DNA from: Orientallactaga sibirica
Taxonomy: Eukaryota; Chordata; Mammalia; Rodentia; Dipodidae
Reading direction: 5' to 3'
DNA length: 64,000 nucleotides
Assembly (NCBI GenBank): GCA_036365145.1
Contig: JAEOAD010000031.1
Location: 12,868,001-12,932,000 of the forward strand
In this document: positions 23,606-33,789 of the stretch, one piece after another
Position numbering within the stretch: the stretch's first letter is position 1
How the letters are laid out: each line of letters begins with the position of its first letter
The notes under the pieces: generated by a model
Told to the model about the DNA's origin: nothing
Seen by the model: only the letters and a program-made list of their open reading frames with translations
Databases searched by the model: none
Program-made: the position numbers and the translations under genes

Positions 23606-24079
23606 GACCCTCTAACTTGAAATGCCCCCTCCTGCAGCCCTTTGCTGTTCTTCTCTCTGGCCTGATCCAAGAACTCCTATTCTAGACAATGGTGTAAATT
23701 TCACACTTACTGTTGGGATTGCAACCAGGCCTTTTACTCTCCATTGAACATCCAAAAATGTAAATATTGTAGTTTTCAAGTTATACAAGACTGTCATGGC
23801 TTAAAGGGAACTCCTGGCCTAACTAGTACATTTGTTAGTGTTCTAAATGTAAATCGTTCCCCTGGGGATGTTAGTCCTGTGTTTATGAATTCCCGAGGAG
23901 AACCTTCCCACTTGTAACTGCTTTTCATAGCTTGTTAGTCATTTGTTTTACTTTGAGGGAAAGCTTCCCTTGTCTTTAGTACAGCATGTGTTGCCAGGTC
24001 CTGATGAAGCATTTGTCGAAATGGTTTTAGAGTGTACCTTATCCAGGTGTCATTGGACTATTCATTTTCCTTTTTTTTT

Positions 24080-24292
24080 TTTAATGTATGTATTTATTTA
24101 TTTAAGAGAGAAAGAGGCAGAGAGAGAGAGAGAGAATGGGCACTCACGCCAGGACCTCCAGCCACTACAAACAAACTCTAGATGCATGTGCCCTCTTGTG
24201 CATCTGGCTTACGTGGATCCTGGGGAATTGAATCAAGGTCCTTTGGCTTTGTAGGCAAATGATTAACTACTAAGCCATTTCCCCAGCCCCAC
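24080..24292 (-). repeat. DIP-like SINE
   Basis: Antisense, from an ATTTATTTATTTAAG tail and GA-rich stretch to GCCATTTCCCCAGCCC. Confidence 0.85.
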
Positions 24293-24554
24293 TATTCATT
24301 TTCTGATGATGTCTTAGATGCTGGCAGGGTGCTTCATAAGCCATTTAGGATGACTCACATGCCAGTTTATTTAGGAGCAGAAGTAGCATGAGAAAAACGT
24401 AAGGTATCTTCTGTCTGGCCTCACTTGAGAATTTCAGAAGCTTACAAAGGTGATTAGTTTATCTTTTACCCCTGGTTTTCAATGCCCAGCCTCCTAAGTA
24501 GCTGGGATTAAAGGACTGTGCAACCAGATCTGACTCTTCCCTCCGCCCTTTTTT

Positions 24555-25141
24555 TAAAAATTTATTTATTTTTATTTATTTATTAGAGACAGAGAGAGGG
24601 AGTGTGGTAGTTTGAATAGATGGCCCCCAATATATTCAGTGTTTTATTAGTTTATTGTTTGCATCTGAATTCACCGGGCTGGAGGCAGTGTTACTGGGCA
24701 GATCTTAAGGTGTGGTGGTGGCTTTAGGATTTCAATCTAAAGATATGCAAAGTGTGCCTATCAGGAGTTCCTGAATTGTGCTAGGCTGTGTGGCTTTTTG
24801 TTTGTGGCTTTTCTTTCTCTGTGTTTGGTCCTGTGAAGGCAGGCCAGCTTCTTCTGCCATTATAGAACTTCCCCTGGATCTATAAGCTTTAATAAATCCC
24901 TTCTTCCATAACTGTGCCTGGCCTGGACGTTCATCTCAGCGAACCTGAAGCTGTCTGCTACTGGGATAGAGAGAGAGATAAGAGAGAGAATGGGCGCTCC
25001 AGGGCTTCCAGCCACTGCAAAGGAACTCCATATGCATGCGCCACCGTGTGCATCTGGCTTATGTGGGACCTGGAGAATCAAACCTGGATACTTAGGCTTC
25101 ACAGGCATGCACCTTAACCACTAAGCTATCTGTCCAGCCCC
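24555..25141 (-). repeat. DIP-like SINE interrupted by an LTR
   Basis: The A/T tail and GAGACAGAGAGAGGGAG lie at 24555-24603. The rest of the same antisense SINE resumes at about 24966 (GATAGAGAGAGAGATAAGAG) and ends in the head at 25141. The LTR between them must be younger than the SINE. Confidence 0.75.
24604..24962 (+). mobile_element. Solo LTR, ERVL-MaLR-like
   Basis: About 360 bases starting TGTGGTAGTTTGAATAGATG, with an AATAAA at about 24891 followed by TCCCTTCTTCCATAACTGTG, and ending near GCTGTCTGCTAC. The TGTGGTAGTTTGAAT start and this polyadenylation region are typical of rodent MaLR (MT/ORR1-type) LTRs. No internal retroviral genes are present. It sits inside an antisense SINE. 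Confidence 0.6.
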
Positions 25142-25149
25142 TCCCTTTA

Positions 25150-25912
25150 AAATATTTTATTTATTTATTTGAGAAAGAGAGAGGCAGAGAAAGAGATTGA
25201 CCAAACCAGGGCCTACAGCCACTGCAAATGAACTCTAGACACATGTACCACCTTGTGCATCTGGCTTTTGTGGGTACTGGGGAATTGAAGCTGGGTCACA
25301 CAGGGAAATACCTTAACCACTAGCCCATCTCTCTGGTCCCTTTCCTCCATTTTTTCTTATGGGATTTGAATCTGGGGCCTCACACATATTTTATTGTGTG
25401 TGTACTATTAGGCTAGACCACTGGCCTTTATGTGAGAACTGACGGGATTGATTTAGCTTCTTCATGAATTTGTAAGCACTTTAATTTTTTTATTTTTATT
25501 TTATTTATTTATTTATTTTTTTTGAGGTAGGGTCTCACTCTAGCCCAGGCTGACCTGGAATTCACTATGTAGTCTCAGGGTGGCCTTGAACTCATAGTGA
25601 TCCTCCTACCTCTGCCTCCTGAGTGCTGGGATTAAAGGCGTGCGCCACCACGCCCGGCTATTGTAAGCACTTTAAAATGAATGTGCCTTTTCATAGTGTC
25701 AAGAGACAAAATTTCAACAGAGTAAAGTTCTACAGATTGAATTTAAAGAGCCAGTTGGATTTTTTTTTTTTTTTTTGAGGTCAGGGTCTTACTCTAGTTG
25801 AGGCTGACCTTAATGAAATTCACTCTGTAGCCCAGGCTGGCCTTGAACTAATGGTGATTCTCCTTAGTTTCTGGAGTGCTGGGATTAAGTCACTACACCT
25901 GACTAGGTCTAA
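25150..25912 (-). repeat. DIP-like and two B1-like SINEs, antisense
   Basis: DIP-like 25150-25340; a young-looking B1-like 25515-25660 close to the subfamily consensus; B1-like 25755-25912. Confidence 0.8.
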
Positions 25913-26224
25913 TTGGATCTTAGTAATGATTTGTGAATTGCTAACACTCCCACAGTAAGTAGGCAGGTACTCTGTGGGCCCTTATAAGGTTCCCTCCAGG
26001 AACAGAGAAACAATAGTACCAAAAAACCCAAAGAAGGTTGGTTGAGATTTGGTTATTTACTTGTTCCTTTCCTTCTAAGGATTAATGCATAAAATACTTC
26101 ATTACATCATCTTATATTAGTCTGTTGGGCTATCATTTCTCTCATGAACATAAAGCACACAACTCAGAAATTTACTATTGAATAACTTCATTTTGGTTTG
26201 GTTTCTTGGGGCTTTACTGTAGGA

Positions 26225-26277
26225 GCCCTCTATCCCATCCCATCCCATCACATCCCATCCCTCCCGCCCTCCATCCA

Positions 26278-26308
<31 letters not shown>

Positions 26309-26330
26309 GTCAGTCATCTATCTATCTTTT
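26225..26330. repeat. CATCC-type and (ATCT)n simple repeats
   Basis: Imperfect CATCC repeats at about 26235-26265 and (ATCT)n at 26277-26327, running into a T tract. Confidence 0.9.
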
Positions 26331-26336
26331 TTTTTT

Positions 26337-26870
26337 TTTTTCTCCTGAAGTAAGGTCTCGCTCTAGCCCAGGCTGACCTAGAGTTCACTATGTAGTTTTA
26401 GAGGCCGGGCATGGTGGTGCATGCCTTTAATCTCAGCACTCAGAAGGCAGTGGTAGGAGGATCGCTGTCAGTTCAAGGCCAGCCTGAGAACCCTGAGTGA
26501 ATTCCAGGTCAGCCTGAGCTAGAGCGAGACCCTACTTCGGGGGAGAGAGGAAGGTTTTTCGAGGTAGGGTCTCGCTCTAGCTCAGGCTGATCTGGAGTTC
26601 ACTATATTATGTAGTCTCAGGGTGGCCTCAAACTCATGCTGATACTCTTACCTCTGCCTCCCAAGTGCTGGGATTAAAGGCATGTGCCACCACACCTGGC
26701 TAATCTTTTTTTTTTTTTTTTTCAGGTAGGGTTTCACTCTAGCTCAGGCTGACCTGGAATTCACTATGTAGTCTCAGTCACTACACCTGGCCTCAAACTC
26801 ATGGTCATTCTCCTACCTTTACTTCTGCCTCCTGAGGGCTGGAATTAAAGACGTGTGCCACCACACCCAG
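26337..26870. repeat. B1-like SINEs in opposed orientation
   Basis: Antisense fragment 26337-26402, sense element 26403-26543, antisense element 26550-26702, antisense element 26715-26870. The middle pair is tail to tail with almost no spacer and would form a long hairpin in the transcript. Confidence 0.8.
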
Positions 26871-26929
26871 TTTATTACTTGTTTTTGAGACAGTCTCATA
26901 TGTTACTTGTAAGTTTCTTTTTTTTAAAA

Positions 26930-26961
26930 TATATTTTATATATTTATTTGAGAGAGAGAAA

Positions 26962-26999
<38 letters not shown>

Positions 27000-27560
27000 A
27001 GAGAGAGAGAGAGAGAGAGAGAATGGGTGCCCCAGGGACTCTAGCCACTGCAAACAGATTCTGGATGCATGTGCCCCCTTGTGCATCTGGCTTATGGTGG
27101 ATCCTGGAGAATCAAACCAGGATCCTTTGGCTTTGCAGGCAAATGCCTTAACTGCTAAGCCATCTCTCCAGTCTCCAGTGCTCAGTTTCTTTTTCTTTTC
27201 TTTTTTAAAAATATTTTTAATATATTTTAAAATGATTAATTTGAGAGAGAGAAAGAGGCAGAGAGAGAGAGAGAGAGAATGGGTGAGGGATGGCAAACAG
27301 ATTCTGGATGCATGTGCCCCCTTGTGCATCTGGCTTATGGTGGATCCTGGAGAATCAAACCAGGATCCAACAGGCAAATGCCTTAAATGAACTCCAGTCT
27401 CCAGTGCTCAGTTTCTTTTTCTTTTCTTTTTTAAAAATATTTTTAATATATTTTAAAATGATTAATTTGAGAGAGAGAAATCTGATAATGCAAATGAACT
27501 CCAGGGTCCTGGATCTGATAATGTGGGTCCTGGAGAATTGAACTGCTAAGCCATCTCTCC
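26930..27560 (-). repeat. DIP-like SINE with two degenerate local duplicates
   Basis: A complete antisense DIP-like element is at 26930-27172. The segment CAGTGCTCAGTTTCTTTTTC and the AT-rich run after it occur at 27176 and again at 27404. The inner SINE part with CAAACAGATTCTGGATGCAT occurs at about 27051 and 27293. The third copy (27401-27560) keeps only scraps of the SINE. Confidence 0.75.
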
Positions 27561-27569
27561 AGCCACCTT

Positions 27570-27728
27570 AGTTTCTTTTTTTGGTTTTTTGAGGTAGGAT
27601 CTCCCTCTAGCCCAGGCTGACCTGGAATTCACTCTGTAGTCTCAGGGTGGCCTTGAACTCATAGCAATCCTCCTAGCTCTGCCTCCCAAGTGCTGGGATT
27701 AAAGGCATGTACCACTACGCCTGGCTTC
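27570..27728 (-). repeat. B1-like SINE
   Basis: Antisense element from TTTTTGGTTTTTTGAGGTAGG to CACTACGCCTGGC. 27730-27940 is unique AT-rich sequence. Confidence 0.85.
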
Positions 27729-27942
27729 TCAGTTTCTTTATTAAGTGCGTGTTTTTCTTTCCCTAGTTTTCTATATGCAATTCATATATTGTATATTTAT
27801 TTTTTGTTATGTATCTTATGACTCATTTTCATATTTTGCTATTTATCCTAACCTTGTTTATATAATTTATTCTGTCAATCATAGGAATTGAACTAGAGGT
27901 ATAGGAGACCTTAGGAACTATACCCAATATTCTTTTTTTCAA

Positions 27943-27943
27943 A

Positions 27944-27990
<47 letters not shown>

Positions 27991-28190
27991 GAAAGAGGGA
28001 AGAAGGAAGGGGGAAGAGACAGAGAGAGAGAGAGAGAGGAAGAGAGAGAGAATGGATGTGTCAGGGCCTCTAGCCACTGCAGATGAACTCCAGATGCATA
28101 CCCCACCTTACATGGATCCTGGGGAATCCAACCTGGGTCCTTTGGCTTCACAGGCAAGTGCGTTAACCATTAAGCCATCTCTCCAGTCCC
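27943..28190 (-). repeat. (ATCT)n microsatellite followed by DIP-like SINE
   Basis: About 12 ATCT units at 27943-27990, then a GA-rich tract and antisense DIP-like body to CATCTCTCCAGTCCC at 28190. 28195-29045 has no recognisable gene or repeat. Confidence 0.85.
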
Positions 28191-29049
28191 CAATATTCTT
28201 TACTAATAAATGGTTCCCTTTTTCATTCTTTGAAAAAATACCTTGAAGTGACTGACAAGGAACAATTTCACATCAGCTTTGGCTGTTACCATGTTCACCT
28301 ACAGAAAGAATGTCTGACAAAGGCTGCAATACCACAGAGGCTGGTAGTGTAGATTCTGTAATACAAGTGGGCGTTGTCTTTGTTGGACAGATGTGACCTT
28401 TAAGTTGTCTGTAATGATAGAAGCATCTAAGTTTTATACAGTTCCATTGTAGATTTATATCGTGTTTTTCTAGACTTTATTGCTTTGGTCACCAGTAACT
28501 ATGTGAACCAAGCAGTTCAGCCATTTTGTAAGTTGTTATTTAGGAAAATAAACACTAAGGTGCTCCTGAAATGGAGGCTCTTGAGCAGAGAACCCACATG
28601 CTTGCTCTTTTAAGTGTAATGCTGCTGTGCTGCCCTCTTGAGCCCATTTGGAAAATGGCAACTTAAATAATAGAACAGTGCTTCTTTCAAAGTCCAGTTG
28701 TAAGAACTATTAAATCCATTCTTAGTTTTTAGAAAGGATTTTGAAGGATATAAAATTCTTTTTATCTAAATATGAAATGCTAAACTTTTTTCTTCTAAGA
28801 ATTTATTTTTTACTGGACTCTTCAGTAACTTTATTTTGTGTTGTATTTCCCTTGTAGTAATTACTTGTTCAACATGAAACATGTTTGCAACTTAGATTTT
28901 AAGTAATCCTCCAATAAATTTACTTTGTATGAAAATTTTGTGTATGTGACAGGTAATTGCTGAAGATAGCCTTATAACTATTAAGCCATTGTAAGGCAGA
29001 GTATCAGTTTATTATTTCATGAAAATTTTATTTAAGGACTGTTAAACAT

Positions 29050-29359
29050 GAATGGAATTTAACCACCTCCTATCTTGGGTACAAGATCTCATTATGTAGC
29101 CCAGGCAGGCCTCCAACTGTAGATCCCAAATGCTGGGATTATAGACATGTAGCATCATGCCAAGCTGACCCATTTTATTATTGTGTTATAGGCTTTCTTC
29201 TATAAATCAGAATGAAAGCCGGGCGTGGTGGCGCACACCTTTAATCCCAGCACCAGGGAGGCAGAGGTAGGAGGATCGCTGTGAGTTCAAGGTCACCCTG
29301 AGAATACAGAGTGAATTCCAGGTCAGCCTGGGTTAGAGTGGGACTCTACCTCAAAAAAC

Positions 29360-29395
<36 letters not shown>
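29050..29395. repeat. Old B1-like remnant (-) and young B1-like SINE (+)
   Basis: Diverged antisense remnant 29060-29165. A sense element 29217-29360, near consensus (GCCGGGCGTGGTGGCGCACA), has an A tail of more than 30 bases. Confidence 0.8.
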
Positions 29396-29397
<2 letters not shown>

Positions 29398-29530
29398 CAG
29401 AATGAAAGCTACAGTTTAATCCTTATGGTACCTAATAGAATAATTAATTATTAGTAGGGGTTAATAAACCTCTTCAGGGAATAGACTGCCAGTATTCTAG
29501 CTGTAAATATTTTCATTAAAAGCAATAACT

Positions 29531-29885
29531 TTCATGGTAGTTTCAATGTGTGTCCCACATAGACTCAAGCTTGTAACTTGGATCTCCAAGCTGCCTGGCT
29601 GGAGTTGGTGTCATTGGGTCAGATTCTGGGGTCCAGACCTAACATGTTACTGGGGTAGATCTGAATTCCAGCCCAAAGGTATAAGTCTGAGCTTGGGCGG
29701 GGGTCCTGCTTGTCTCAGTTTGTGCTTGCTGCTTTTGGTTTTTATGGGTGTTTGCTTGTTTCTGTATGGAAGCAGCTGTTTCCTCCATTGATGGAACTAC
29801 CCCCGTGGACCTATAAGCTTAAAACAAATCCCTTTTAGCCCTAAATTGTGCCTGGTTTGGTTGTTCATCCTAGCAGTATGAAAAT
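29531..29885 (+). mobile_element. Second LTR-like element, MaLR type, diverged
   Basis: Begins TGGTAGTTTCAATGTGTGTCC and ends near TTGTGCCTGGTTTGGTTGTTC. It shares the layout of the LTR at 24604-24962: ACCTATAAGCTT, an A-rich AACAAATCCC in place of AATAAATCCC, and TGTGCCTGG. More diverged, with no internal genes. Confidence 0.45.
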
Positions 29886-30084
29886 CACATAATGACTTTA
29901 ATTAAGGCTTTTATAAAAAGCATCTTTCCACCCTTGATACGTTAAGTCTTACTTATGCCTCATTTGATCCAAAACATACTTCCTTTTACTTTAGACAGTG
30001 TCTTGCACAGCTGGTCTTGAACTCATGGTCATAGGCCTGTGCCCTTGTACCTGAACAAAAATAATTTAAAAAAGAATTTTTTTT

Positions 30085-30755
30085 GGGTTTTTTAAGGTAG
30101 GGTTTAACTCAGGCCCAGGCTGACCTGGAATTAACTATGTAGTCTCAGGGTGGCCTCGAACTCACGGCAATTGGCAATCTATTCTACCTGTGCCTCCCTG
30201 GTGCTGGGATTAAAGGCATGCACCACCATGCCTGCTGGTTTTTTTTTTTTTTTTTTTGAAGTAGGGTCTTACTCTAGCCCAGGCTGACCTCCAATTCATA
30301 ATGATCTTGCTACTTCTGCCTCTTCAGTGCTGGGATTAAAGGCGTGTACCACCACTGGCTGGCTATTTTTTAAAAAAATATTTTTATTTGCAAGGAGAGA
30401 GAAATAGCGAGAGAGAGAGAGAAGAGAGACAGAACGGATGTACCAGGGCCTCCAAGCCACTGCAAACAAACTCCAGATGCACGTGCCACTTTGTGCATCT
30501 GGCTTTATTTGGGTATTAGAGAGTCAAATGTGGGTCATTAGGCTTTGCAGGCAAGCACCTTAAATACTAAGTCATCTCTCCAGCCCCACAAAAATAATTT
30601 TTTTGTTTGTTTTTTGAGGTAGGGTCTCACTGTAGCCCAGGCTGATCTGGAATTCACCATGTAGTCTCACAGTGACCTTGAACTCATGGAGATCCTCCTG
30701 CCTCTGCCTCCCGAGTGCTGGGATTAAAGGCATGCACCACCACGCCTGGCTCACA
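30085..30755 (-). repeat. Antisense SINE cluster: B1, B1, DIP-like, B1
   Basis: B1-like 30085-30236, B1-like 30240-30360, DIP-like 30370-30588, B1-like 30598-30752. Each has the usual head and tail signals. Confidence 0.8.
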
Positions 30756-30898
30756 AAAACAATTTTTAAAGCACTTAGTCTCATTTCACATGGGCACTCA
30801 TTTTGTATAGAATTGAGTGTCTTGATTCTTTTGCCTCAGTCGGATTGTTTTGGATATGTTTAACTTGGATTGTGAACTAAATTAAATATTAAAAATGA

Positions 30899-31385
30899 TG
30901 GGCTGGAGAGATGGCTTAGTGGTTAAGGCATTTGCAAAGCCAAAGGATTCCAGTTTGATTCTCCAGGACCCACATAAGCCAGATTCACAAAGGGGCACAT
31001 GCATCTGGAGTTCGTTTGCAGTGGCTGGAGGCCCTGGTGTGTCCATTCTCTCCCTTTTGCTCTCACTCTGCCTCTTTCTCTCAAATAAATAAAATAAAAA
31101 ATATTTAAAAATATATTTAAAAAATACTTAACAAGCCGGGTGTGGTGGCGCACGCCTTTGATCCCAGAACTCAGGAGGCAGAGGTAGGAGGATCATCATA
31201 AGTTCAAGGCCACCCTGAGACTACAGAGTGAATTCCAAGTCAGCCTGGGCTAGAGTGAGATTCTACCTCGAAAAATAAAAACCAAAACCAAAAACAAAGA
31301 AATACTTAACAAGGCCACATTGAGACTACATAGCAAATTCCATGTCTGCCTGAGCTACAGTGAGACCCTACCTTGGAAAAAGGTA
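30899..31385 (+). repeat. Sense SINE cluster: DIP-like, B1, B1 fragment
   Basis: DIP-like 30899-31115 (GGGCTGGAGAGATGGCTTAG to an AAATAAATAAAAT tail), B1-like 31134-31300, B1 fragment 31310-31385. 31390-31610 shows no further feature. Confidence 0.8.
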
Positions 31386-31614
31386 AAAATTACTTAAGAG
31401 TTATAAGCAATTGTGAATTCACTAAACTTCAGGCACAGAAATGTCAATGGTTTTCTGATCACATCTGTCTTCCTGTGCCCTGGATGTAAACATAACTGTC
31501 TAGTTTTGTTTAGCCCTTCTCTCTACCCCCACCTTTTCACCATTCCCTGTCTCTATCCTCATTTTAACTTTTCCACCCTCAGTATTCTACCCCTCTTCTT
31601 TCATATCTACCGTC

Positions 31615-31737
31615 CCCTCATTTGTTGATGGGCATCTAGGCTGGATCCTTTTCTTAGCCATTGTTAATAGACTTGAGTCCTTAGAGGATATGCCCAGGAG
31701 TGGTATACCTGGGTCATACGGTAGTTTTATTTTTAGG
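31615..31737 (-). mobile_element. Old L1 fragment (ORF2 3' region), left part
   Basis: Antisense L1 sequence with GATGGGCATCTAGGCTGG and a LAGGYAxA-type decayed ORF2 end, similar to the matching part of the younger L1 near 33895-34060 but much more diverged. It breaks off at TATTTTTAGG (31728-31737) and continues at 40141. Confidence 0.65.
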
Positions 31738-31738
31738 T

Positions 31739-32076
31739 ACTATAATTTTTTTTGCATTTGTGCATGTACATACAAATAGAAATAAAGAGGTAGGGGAGTA
31801 TGGGCATGCCAGGACCTCTTGCTGCTGCATACAAATTCCAGATGCATGCATCACTTTGTGCATCTGGCTTTATGTGGGTAGTTGGGAATTGAACCCCTGG
31901 CAGGTAGGCTTTGTAAGCATACATCTTTAACCACTGAGCCATCTCCTTAGCCCCTATTTAAAAGGAATATTTATATTTATTTATTTGTAAGCAGAGAGAG
32001 AGGAAAGAGAGAGGGAGGGAAGGAGAAATTGGGTACACCAGGGCCTCCAGATGCTGCTTTGTGCATCTGCCTAACT
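31739..32076 (-). repeat. DIP-like SINE plus a truncated DIP-like SINE
   Basis: Antisense elements about 31740-31953 (ending CATCTCCTTAGCCCC) and 31965-32074 (lacking its head). Both are placed between two copies of TATTTTTAGG, at 31728 and 32079. Confidence 0.65.
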
Positions 32077-32093
32077 CCTATTTTTAGGTTTTT

Positions 32094-32396
32094 TTTTTAA
32101 TAATTTTTGTTTTTAAACTTTTATTTTTTATTTATTATTATTTTTTTGGAGAGAGACACAGAGAGAGAGAGGGAGAGGAAGACAGAGATGGGCGCACCAG
32201 CAGTGTCTCAGCTGCTGCTGAACGAAATCTAGATGTGTGCGCCCCCTTGTGGTCAAGTGCGGCATTGCGCCCTAGTGTCACTTTGCATCTGGCTAAACGT
32301 GGGATCTGCAGATTGGAACCGCTGGAGATTGGAACCAGTATTCTTAGGCTTAGGAGGCAGGCGCCTTAACCCCTAAGCCATCTCTCCAGCCCAATA
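32094..32396 (-). repeat. Long-body DIP-like SINE at the L1 3' end
   Basis: Antisense element with its head (CATCTCTCCAGCCC) directly against the L1 tail and its A-rich tail against the left direct repeat. An intact CTCF-like motif is at 32238-32255. A short internal duplication (GGAGATTGGAACC type) is near 32305-32335. Confidence 0.82.
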
Positions 32397-33789
32397 ATTA
32401 TTTTTTTATTGACAACTTCTATACTTACATACAAAAAGTGCATGATATTTCCCTGCCCTCCCCCCATTCCCATTTAGAACTCCAATCTCCATCATATCCC
32501 CTCCCTCTCTCCATTAGTCTCTCTTTTAATTTGATGTCATTATCTTTTACTTCTATTTTGAGGGTCTTGCGAAGGTATTGCTAGGCACTGCAAGGTCATG
32601 GATATCGAGGCCAATTTCTGTCTGGGCAGTTGCATTGTAAGGAGTCGTACCCTTCCTTTGGCTCTTCCATTCTATCAGCCCCGTATTCCGCAATGGGCCC
32701 TGAGCCTTGGAGGGTGTGACAGAGATGTTTCAGTGCTGGGCACTCCTCCATCCCTTCTTCTCAGCACTATGTTACCTTTTGGGTCATCCCAGTGGTCATC
32801 ACCATCTGAAAAGAGAAGCTTCTCTAACCAGAAGTGAGAGTAGCATTAATATGTGAACATGACCATTAAGTGTAGTGCCCCCAGGGCAGCTTGGTGGGAA
32901 TAATATATATACATTTAGTCAGACAAGAATAGGCTGTATACCCCTAAGGCTCATGACCTCCCCTGCCATAGACTTTTGCCTAGGTTTTTTCCATACCAGG
33001 TATGTATTCCCTCCTGTAGAGAGGGCCTTCAGTCCAGTTATGAAGCAGTTGGTTACCCCATGAGTAGACATGCCACTATTGCACCCGTTCAGTCATTGGG
33101 CCTGTATGGCCAAACTTGAATATTCAGTGTCCACTGTTTTTGCTACTGATGACTTCTGTGTCCCATATGGCTGCATGCAGTGCAGCTTTTTCCAGCTTTC
33201 AGTTGGCTGGTCTACAGGGAGAAGGGTTTGTGCTCCGCACCAACTTGCTTTCTCAGTGACCTTGCCTCTCAGGCAAGAGATGTCTTCAACAGTAGGGTCT
33301 TACTATCTGTTTCTCAAGGGAAACCAAGGGCTTTGGCAAAAGCCTTTAATGTTTTGGAGGCTACAGGGACCTCCTTGGCCAACAACTCACTGGAAGGTAT
33401 CCCATCCCAGGCACCGAAAATTTTCTAGTAACAGTCTACAGCTTCTAGATGTGCCATTATTCAAAAAAGTAGGTTTACCTAAGTCTTATTCACACTATCT
33501 TGAATTTTGAATGACCCTCCCCCTGCCCTTCTTTTACTCATTCTCTTCCCATGGCCTCGCTTAGGCCATTCCCCTCCCTATAATCTGTTCTTCTACTTAC
33601 ATAATTGCAATACGATACACTTAATTCCTTCCCTTTCCTCCCTCCCTTATATGCTTTTACCAGCTTACTGGTTCTGGTACCTATTTTTGGTTCCAGTTCA
33701 CACACAAGTCTATACATTTGTAGCTAGGATCCACATATGAGAGAGAACATGTGACGTTTGGCTTTCTGAGCCTGGGTTACCTCACTTAG

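Noticed and set aside
24604..24962. Possible full endogenous retrovirus
   Set aside because: Only an LTR-sized segment is present; there is no primer-binding site, internal gene or second LTR in place.
26805..27377. Open frame of 190 codons on the minus strand
   Set aside because: It is built from repeated SINE sequence, including runs of Leu/Ser from GA repeats; not a gene.
27943..27990. Regular 4-base repeats considered as an array or CRISPR-like structure
   Set aside because: They are plain ATCT microsatellites with no spacers; the genome is mammalian.
33070..33510. Open frame of 146 codons on the plus strand
   Set aside because: It is the reverse strand of the L1 3' UTR; the same sequence recurs in other truncated L1 copies.
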